In this document: positions 57,001 through 64,000 of the stretch, piece after piece
Position numbering within the stretch: position 1 is the first letter of the stretch
Layout of the letters: the number at the start of each line of letters is the position of its first letter
NCBI GenBank assembly: GCA_001662425.1
Contig: BDDC01000197.1
Location: forward strand, 4,061 to 68,060
DNA: 64,000 bases
Reading direction: 5' to 3'
From: Chlamydomonas sphaeroides
Lineage: Eukaryota; Chlorophyta; Chlorophyceae; Chlamydomonadales; Chlamydomonadaceae
The notes under the pieces: model-generated
Told to the model about the DNA's origin: nothing
Seen by the model: the letters and a program-made list of their open reading frames with translations, nothing else
Database searches by the model: none
Program-made: the position numbers and the translations under genes

Positions 57001-60000
57001 TGCCTCCGCCTCGCGAGCGGCTTCCGCCGCCACATGCCGCGCCTCGGCGCCTGCCGCGTCCTGCTCCACGTGGTGCCGCACGGACGCCTCCTGCGCATCG
57101 GCCGCGGCGCGCGCCGCCAGCTCGGCGCGCAGCTGCATGACCTGCGGACACAGCGCCGGGCGCACGGTGCTCAGCCCGTGCTGCTCGTCAGCGCACAACG
57201 CCGTCGACTGCCCAGCTCATGCCCGCGTTCCAGCGCACAGGCCAGGCGGTCCCATCGGAGACGCTGCTCCAAAACCCGTACCTGGACCTGAAGCGCCTCG
57301 CACTGTTGTGCCGCCAGGTCCGCCTCTGCTTCTGCCTCGGCGGCGCGTGCCTCCAGGGCCTCCATTCGAGCAGCATCCGCGGCGCTAATGCCTGCAGAGC
57401 CCTCGGCGGCCTTGCCGCTGCGCAGCGCGGCCGCCTCGCCGATGGCGGCGTCCCGCTCGGCCTGCAATGACCGGCCGAGGGCAGCAGTATCAGCAGAGCC
57501 CCCGCTAGAAACAGGAGGGACTTGTGCAAGCTGGACCCCACGGTATGGCCCCAAACGACGACCGCTACAGGCTGCCGAGAATCACCCGTGCGTACAAGCG
57601 AACATAGGCGACGGCAGCAGCATTGCACGGAACCTCAGGTTGGGACCTGAGGCGTGTGCACAACATACAATTCGTACGAGCATACGTCACGAGACGCCCG
57701 CGCCGCACCTGAAGCTGCTCCACGCGCTCGAGCGCCGCTTCCGCGAGCGCCGCTCGCCGGGCCATGTCCTCGCCCCCGACACCGCCACTGCCGCTGCTGC
57801 TGCGGCGCGTACCCGCTAGGCTGCGGCTGCCGCCACCCGACAGCGTGCGCTCACGCGGCGAGCCCTCCGGCGCCGAACCGGACCCGGAGCGGGCCAAGGA
57901 CCCGGCAGACCCGCGGGCCTCCTCAAGTTCGGCCTGCAGCGCGCCGATGGTCTTGAGCAGCATGGACCGCTCCATGGACCAGCCGTGGCTGTCGCCCGAG
58001 GAGCCCGCCTGCTGCGACTGCGTGTCAAGGCCGTCGCGGCTGCTGCGGGCGGCAAGCGGGAGGGCGCAGGGCGGATGCACGTCAGGGCCACGGCCACATG
58101 CGGCGGCGCTGGGAGAGGCAGCGGGCGCAGGCGTTTGGCAGGTGGCAGAGGTAACAGCAGCAGGGCCCGGGTCGAGAGGATGCTGCTGCTAGAGCGATGC
58201 CCCCGCCCAGCGCCAAGGTGCCGAGCTGCAGTCAGGCAGGCGCTGGGCTGTGCGGCCCAGCTGATGCCCACCTCCTGAGCTGGCCCCTCAGCCGCCGGAC
58301 GTCAGCGTTTAGGTCTGCAACCACGGCCTCCAGGTCCCCAACCTGCGGGCCGCCAAGCAATCGCTTGTTATGCCTCCATCCTTTGAAGAAGCATGCTCTC
58401 GTTAGAGACGGACCTCACGAACAGCGTAGCGTAGGGAACAGGCCCAACAAGAGCTCACTTCTCCGTCGCCCCAGCTCCCAAGCCGAAGCCAACGACCCCA
58501 CCTGCGTCCGAGCCATCGTCAGCTCGCCCTGCACTTCCGACAGCCGTCGCCGCAGCTCTGGGTCGCTCGCGCCGTCCGCCGCAGCCGGCCCGCCGGCGGC
58601 CTCCAGCGCCGCCACCAGGCGCTCGCGCTCCGTCTCCCAGGCCACGCGCGCAGAGGCGTGCTGCGACACCGCCTGCTCCATGAAGCGCGCCTGCTGCTGT
58701 GCGACGCTTGCCTTCCAGGCTGACTCGCAGCCCCACGTCACCAGCTTCTGCAGCTTGATGAGCATCACCTTCTCCGTGCCAGCGTCCAGCTTCTCCTTAC
58801 CCTGCAAGCGCCGTAAAGAGCACGCACCGTGAGGGAGGCATGTGCCACTAGTAAGGAAGGGGGAGGGCTGGTAGGGGTGCGATGTTGCGCGGCGAGGAGC
58901 CTAGGGCGCGAGGCGGTGCAGGCATGCGGTCCAGCCGGACGCGGTGGGGCGTGCAACCAGACACAGGCGCTGGGCATGGCGACGGGATGAAGCGCGGCGC
59001 TGGGCAGGTGCAGCCATGCGAGGGCCAAGGGCTCCCGCAGTGCCCGGCTGGCAGTCGTGCGTACCTGCAGCAGCTCCTGCGCGTCCCGGAGGTCGGGCGG
59101 CGCGGGGCCACCACCGCGGCCGACCTGCACAGCAGCCGGCAGCGGGGCACGCGGCACGGTTCGCTAGCCTCATACCGTGTCCGCTATCGGCCCTGCAGCG
59201 TGATGCCTCCGTCTACGGCCTGCGCCCCCAGCTGGGCCCCTGCAGGTCTGCTGCTCCCTTCCTCAGACCTGCCACTCACCTGCATCTGGGCATGCATCAA
59301 GATCTCACGGTACAGCGCCAGCCGCGCCGGAGGTTCCAGTCCCAGGGCCTGAGGGTGCGGCGGCGGCGTGCCCTGCGGCCCTGCCCCCGCCCCCGCCGCC
59401 GGCGTCATGGGCGATGCCGCCGCTGCCGCCTGCTGCGGAACCGGCGGACTGTGCGGGGCCTCGCCCTCCGCCTCCACAGCCGGCAGTGGCGGTGGCGGTG
59501 GCAGCAGGGCGGCGGCCCCCGTGGCGCCCGTGTCCGACTGACTCCGCCAGCGCGCGGCGCTGCGTGCGCTCGGCAGGCCGGCAGCTGTGCGCATCTCGTC
59601 CAGCTGCCGCTCCAGGCGCATGGTATGGTCGGTGTACTTGCGCAGCTCGCCCCGCAGCCCAGCCACCAGGGTGGTCTTCTGGCCCAGCTCCTCCTTGAGC
59701 GCCTGGCAGGGACATGCAGAGATGGCGGGGAGCTGAGGTCTTGATCATCGTAACCCGACTAGCTCGCAGTATGGCCCCGCCCAGACGCAGCGAGACGGGC
59801 GCCTCTGTTGTGTGTGCCAAAGCTGAGGGCCACCGTGCAGCCCGAGCTCGAGCGTTGCGGCACCCCAGCCGGCCCCACCTCGAGCTCCTCGGCCAGGCGC
59901 TCCTCAGCGACGCTCTGCGCGCTGCTGCTGCCCTCGCCACTGCTGCTGCCCTCGCCGCTGCCCTCACCGCCCTCGCCGCCCATGCGAGGGCTCTGGGAGG

Positions 60001-63000
60001 CAGTGGGCGCCGAAGGAAACCCGTCGTCGGACTGCAGACAGCACGAGGGCCAGGGCACAAATCAGGCAATTGTACGCAGCAGGCACTCTTGGAGGCGCAC
60101 CGTCACGGCGGGCGCTGCGGGCCGTGCAGCCCGCCATGCTCAGACAGCGGCTGAACTGCCGAAGGCTATTCCACGAGCACGCCGCTGCTCTGTAGCCCAC
60201 TGAGCAGGGCGCGCCGACTGCTGACACGTACCTTGCGCGTGGCCAGGAGGCTGCGGGCGGGCGCTTGCGAGACCGACGACGGCCCGCCATCGTCCGACCT
60301 GCGCGAGCAAGCGCCGGGAGGGCCTTGCCTTGGCCGCCGCCATGGCTTGCGACACCCCCCTCCCGACAGCTGCAGTGCGCTCGCGCCGACCCTGCTCCAC
60401 CCGGCCGTGCCGTACTCCTCCACCTCGAGCCCACGCACACCCTACCTGTACAGCCGGTGGCCGGTTCGCACCGGCGGCGGCGCCGTCAGCTCCGCGCCGG
60501 GCGCCGCCTGCCCCGCCGCCAGCGCTGCAAGCTCCACATCCACCAGGTCCACCGAGCGGCGGTGACCAGGCCGGTGCCGCGGACCGCCGGCGCCCTCGTC
60601 CTCACCCTCCCCGTCGGCCTCGCCGCCCTCGTCATGGGCCTGGCCCTGGCCCTGGGGGCCATGGTGGTGGTGCTGCCCGTGCCCGGGGCCGGGCTGGGCG
60701 ACGTCAGTTGGGTAGCGCGGCGCAATGATGGGCCGATCCATAAGGAAGTCGTCCCCGAGCGCGTCAGGGTCGGCCGCGACCACGGCTTCCTCCGCACTGC
60801 GGCGCCGCTCCCCGGCACCGCCACCGCTGCCACCTGGGCGGCGGCCCGAGCGGCGGTGGCCCGACGGTGGCGGCTCCGCCGCCACCAGCCCTGCGGCGGC
60901 CGCCGCCTGCTGGCCTGCGACGCCGAAGGGGTTTGCCAGGCCGGGCGCAGCGCCGGCGCGGCTGGGGGCCGCGGGGTGCACCTTGGCGCCGTGGGCGGCC
61001 GCCGCGGACCCTGCCGCCCCTCCGCCGAGGCGCTCCGCCATGACCTTTGCTTGCTTCTGGGCCTCGGCCTGGATCGCAGCCTGCCGAATCGCAGCGAGCG
61101 ACTGGCCCGTCATGCGGACCGTGGAGTTAAGATCGGATCCGGAACCGCCGCGATCGGAAGCCGAGGAGCTGGCGGTGGTGGTGGCTGAAGGCGGCGAGGC
61201 GGAGCCGCTGCTGAGCACGGAGGACAGGTCCAGGACGCCGCCGGCGAACGGCGAGGGGAAGGTGGAGGCGCCAGCGCAGGACCCAAACGACGCGGCCTTG
61301 GGCGCGGCGCCGATCTTTGGCGGCGCCACCAGGCCGGGCCCGTGGCCGTAGGCCGGCGGCGGCGCGTACACGGGCGGAGCAGAGGCGCTGCTGGCGATTG
61401 CCGGCATGTGCGTGGCTGACGCCGTGGCCGCCAGCTCCGGCAGCGGCACTGCCCCCGACCCCGCTACCGACGAGGGCAGCTCGTGGGGCGAGGACAGGTC
61501 TGAGGAGGCCGTGTAGCGCACGCGGGGCACGTGCAGCACAGCGGCAGCGGGCGCGCTTGCCGCAGCGACGCCGGAGACGGCGGCACTGCCGAAGGGGCCG
61601 TGCCCGAGGATGCTTCCCGGCTCGTCGCCGGCGGCGCTGTCGTCGGTTTCGTCCGTCAGGTCGCTATCGTCGTAATCATCATCATTGCCCTGGGCTCTGA
61701 CGGCGCCGCCACCATCGTCCTCGCCGTCGTCCTCCTCCTCGTCATCATCGCCGGTGGTGGCCACGGTGTCGCCGCGCGCCGCTACAGCGCCACCGGGCGT
61801 GACTGGCGCAAGCGGCGCCCCGTCCTCCTCCTCGCCCTCCTCGCCGCCGTCCTCGCCCTCCTCGTCCACGTCCGCAACGGCCTCCAGCTGTCCCAACAAC
61901 CCACGGGCGACGCCTTGCAGAGAGCCACCGCTGCCCCCGGCTGCAGCGGTATCGCCCGGCTGCTCGGCCGCGGCATCTGCGCCTGCTCCACGCTCCGCGC
62001 CGCCGCTGGCGCTGTTGCGCGCGCTGCGCGACCCCGAGCCCGTGGCAGCGCCGGGTCCGCCCAGCTCCGGCCCAGGGCTTGAGACGATCGGGCTGGCCCG
62101 AGCCGATGGCCCGTCCCCGCCGCCGCTGGCGCTGCTCCGCCTAGCGCTCCACGGCCCCAGCCCCAGCGCCGCCATCGTCGCCGGCTCCAGCCCGCCGCCG
62201 CCGCTGAGGCTGCTGCGCGGCGGCAACAGTACACCATCGTCCATTTCGCCGCTGGCGCTGTGGCGAGCGGCCTGCTCGTACGACGCCTGGATGGCCTCCA
62301 TGCTGATCCGCCGCTGACTCATCGTCAGGGTGAGCTCTTGTATGAACTCCCGCTCGTCCCCGCTTCCATGCTCGCTGGCGCCCGGCTCCTCCTCCTCTAC
62401 GACTGCTGCCTCGCCGCCGGCGTCGCCCTCGGGCCCCGCCGCAAGGTCCGCTTCCAGCGCCTTGGCAGCGGCGGCCCGGGCCGCCGCCGCCGCCGCCATG
62501 GCGGCGAGTCCACCGTGCCGCGGTGGCAGCACGCTGCCGCCGGACTCCGGCTCCGAGTCCTGCTCTGAGTCCTGCTCCTGCTCCGAGCCCTCGTCTTCAT
62601 CGCTCTGCTGCTCAGGCTCACGCTCTGACTCTTGGTCCTCGTCGTCATGGCCCTGCTGCTCTGGCCTGGACCCGGCGGCACCAGCCTCTTGTTCCTCGTT
62701 CTCCTGGCTGTCGTCTGCCGCCATGTCCCCGAACGTGAGCCCCTGCATCGCCTCCTGGATGATGTCCCGCAGCTGGTCCTCGCTGATGTCGCCCTGCCCG
62801 CCAGCGGCAGTCGCCGGCTCGGCGCCCTCCTCGCCTTCGGGCTCCGGCGCCGCGCCGCCACGCGACGACGAGCCAGGCTGCGCTTCGCCAGACGCCCAAG
62901 CACCTGTGGCAAACGGCAAAGCAGCAGCCGCTGCTTCTCTAGTGGCTTCCGCCGCTTGCTGCATTGCCGCCAGGGCCTCCCCAAGGCGCGCGAACTCCGC

Positions 63001-63966
63001 GGCATCCTCGTCATCCAGGTCTCCGTAGTACCGCGCCGCATCGGACCGGTCCTCCTGGTAGCCCGCCTCCGCTGCCAGACCCGCCAGCAGCTGCACCAGC
63101 GCCGCATCTGCGTCCGCGTTGGCACCCGCTCCCGCTGGCGCGCCCGCCACCATATTCGCGCCGCCGGCGTCATCATCGGCATAATCTGAATCATACTCGC
63201 GGATCCGAAAGGATCTGGAGATCGCCTCGAGCTCGTGGTGGTCGCCGAATGGGCTGCCGACGTGGAACTGCATCCTCGCTCCGTCCACCTCGTCGATGTG
63301 GGCTCCAAGGTTGAAGCCTGCCGCCACAGCGTCTAGGTCGCTGCCGTCGTCGCTGCCGATGCCGCTGGCGGCAGCGCCGGGCACAGCAGCGGCGGCGCCG
63401 ACCTCCAGCTCCGAGGCGTTGCCGTTGTCGTCAGCAGCGGCGCCGTCGGCGGCAGCAGCGGCTCCCCCTGCCGCATCCACACCGCCGCCGCCGTCGCCCC
63501 TCTCGCCACCCCCATCCTCGTCCTGCTGCGCTTCCTCCAAATCGTCCTCATCGATCATAATCGGCACCAGGCCCAGGCCTGGAATGAAGGTGAAGGCCAT
63601 CCTCGGCATCGCGCCTCCGTGCCCGCCCTCCGCATCGTCGTCCTCATCCCCATCCTGGCCCTCGCCCCCGCTGGCAGCCGAGCCGCTGCCATCCTCCTCC
63701 TGCCCCACAGCGGCGGCTGGGCCACCGGCGGCGCCGGTGGGCGACCGGGCGGTCGGGGAGCGGTACCGAGGCTCCTCCGGCGGCTCCCATGGCGAGGAGC
63801 GCATGGGGACGCCGCTGCCGGAGACCGCGTATGTGCTACCTGCGGCCGGCAGCAGACGGGAGGGATTTCGGGCCGTGGACCCCGGCAGTGCGTGTTTCGC
63901 GCGTTCCCACCAAACGAGTCTCTGCTTGGCCTGCTCCCCGTTCGGCATACGGAGGCACGCAGCCAT
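51038..63966 (-). CDS. Giant coiled-coil protein, about 3,068 residues
   Basis: Family unknown. 21 exons sum to 9,207 nt in frame: 60446-63966, 60232-60298, 60031-59879, 59702-59280, 59124-59065, 58801-58502, 58342-58272, 58042-57709, 57461-57282, 57141-56947, 56718-56491, 56330-56124, 55993-55571, 55348-55283, 55083-54061, 53918-53742, 53623-53336, 53177-52899, 52708-52589, 52360-52154, 51922-51038. Residues 1-1174 come from one exon and are acidic and low complexity (many Asp/Glu/Gly/Ala runs) apart from AFTFIPGLGLVPIMIDEDD near the start. Residues about 1640-2420 are dense Ala/Glu/Arg heptads, the core coiled coil; shorter coils follow to 2775. The last 150 residues are Gly/Tyr/Ser-rich. 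A scaffold role (basal body, Golgi or nucleoskeleton) is possible but unproven. The ATG at 63966 is first in frame, yet a CAG acceptor-like site near 63835 means an upstream exon outside the window cannot be excluded. Confidence 0.72.
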
Positions 63967-64000
63967 GCTGATCCGCCACGAGGCAGCTAGGCAGCAGAGG

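Noticed and set aside
1..64000. CRISPR arrays, rRNA, transposons, biosynthetic or defence clusters
   Set aside because: None seen. The window reads as an ordinary intron-rich algal chromosome segment with unrelated housekeeping genes.

Overview
This window is nuclear DNA of a green alga. It is very GC-rich (roughly 60-65 % by eye). Its genes are broken by many short introns, nearly all GT-AG. Candidate TGTAA polyadenylation pentamers lie 175-870 nt downstream of many stop codons, as in Chlorophyceae. The content fits: a chlorophyll a/b-binding LHCII protein, a DUF1995 plastid-type protein, a cytosolic-type isocitrate lyase, and ciliary genes (EFHB/CFAP21 and a small EF-hand protein). A flagellate chlorophycean (Chlamydomonadales-like) is the best guess; the species cannot be named from sequence alone. 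There is no rRNA, CRISPR, prophage or recognisable transposon.

Layout, left to right: YEATS-domain protein (-, 3' end off the window); BSD-domain protein (+); LHCII apoprotein (-); EFHB/CFAP21 (-); GET4 (-); CCDC6-like coiled-coil protein (+); a large three-span membrane protein of unknown role (-, 5' end unresolved); isocitrate lyase (-); a 198-residue EF-hand protein (-); a Gln-rich putative regulator (-); PEX22 (-, intronless); a secreted-looking SET/LSMT-type methyltransferase (+); a DUF1995/LPA3-like protein (-); a tiny three-exon 86-residue protein (+); and a 21-exon gene for a coiled-coil protein of about 3,068 residues (-) that fills the last 13 kb.

I built the exon models by hand from splice signals and reading-frame phase. 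For LHCB, EFHB, GET4, CCDC6, ICL, PEX22, SET, DUF1995, the EF-hand protein, the Gln-rich protein, the 86-residue protein and the giant protein, the summed exons close in frame from ATG to stop. This is strong internal support for those models.

The genes form no operon or pathway cluster. Four divergent pairs share short upstream regions: YEATS/BSD, GET4/CCDC6, PEX22/SET (192 bp) and DUF1995/86-aa protein. Isocitrate lyase and PEX22 both touch the glyoxylate/peroxisome theme, and EFHB with the EF-hand protein touch the axoneme, but chance proximity explains both. The most interesting items are the giant coiled-coil gene, the 86-residue protein, the multi-span membrane protein with tandem repeats, two likely GC-AG introns, a first coding exon consisting only of ATG, and a perfect 26-bp palindrome.
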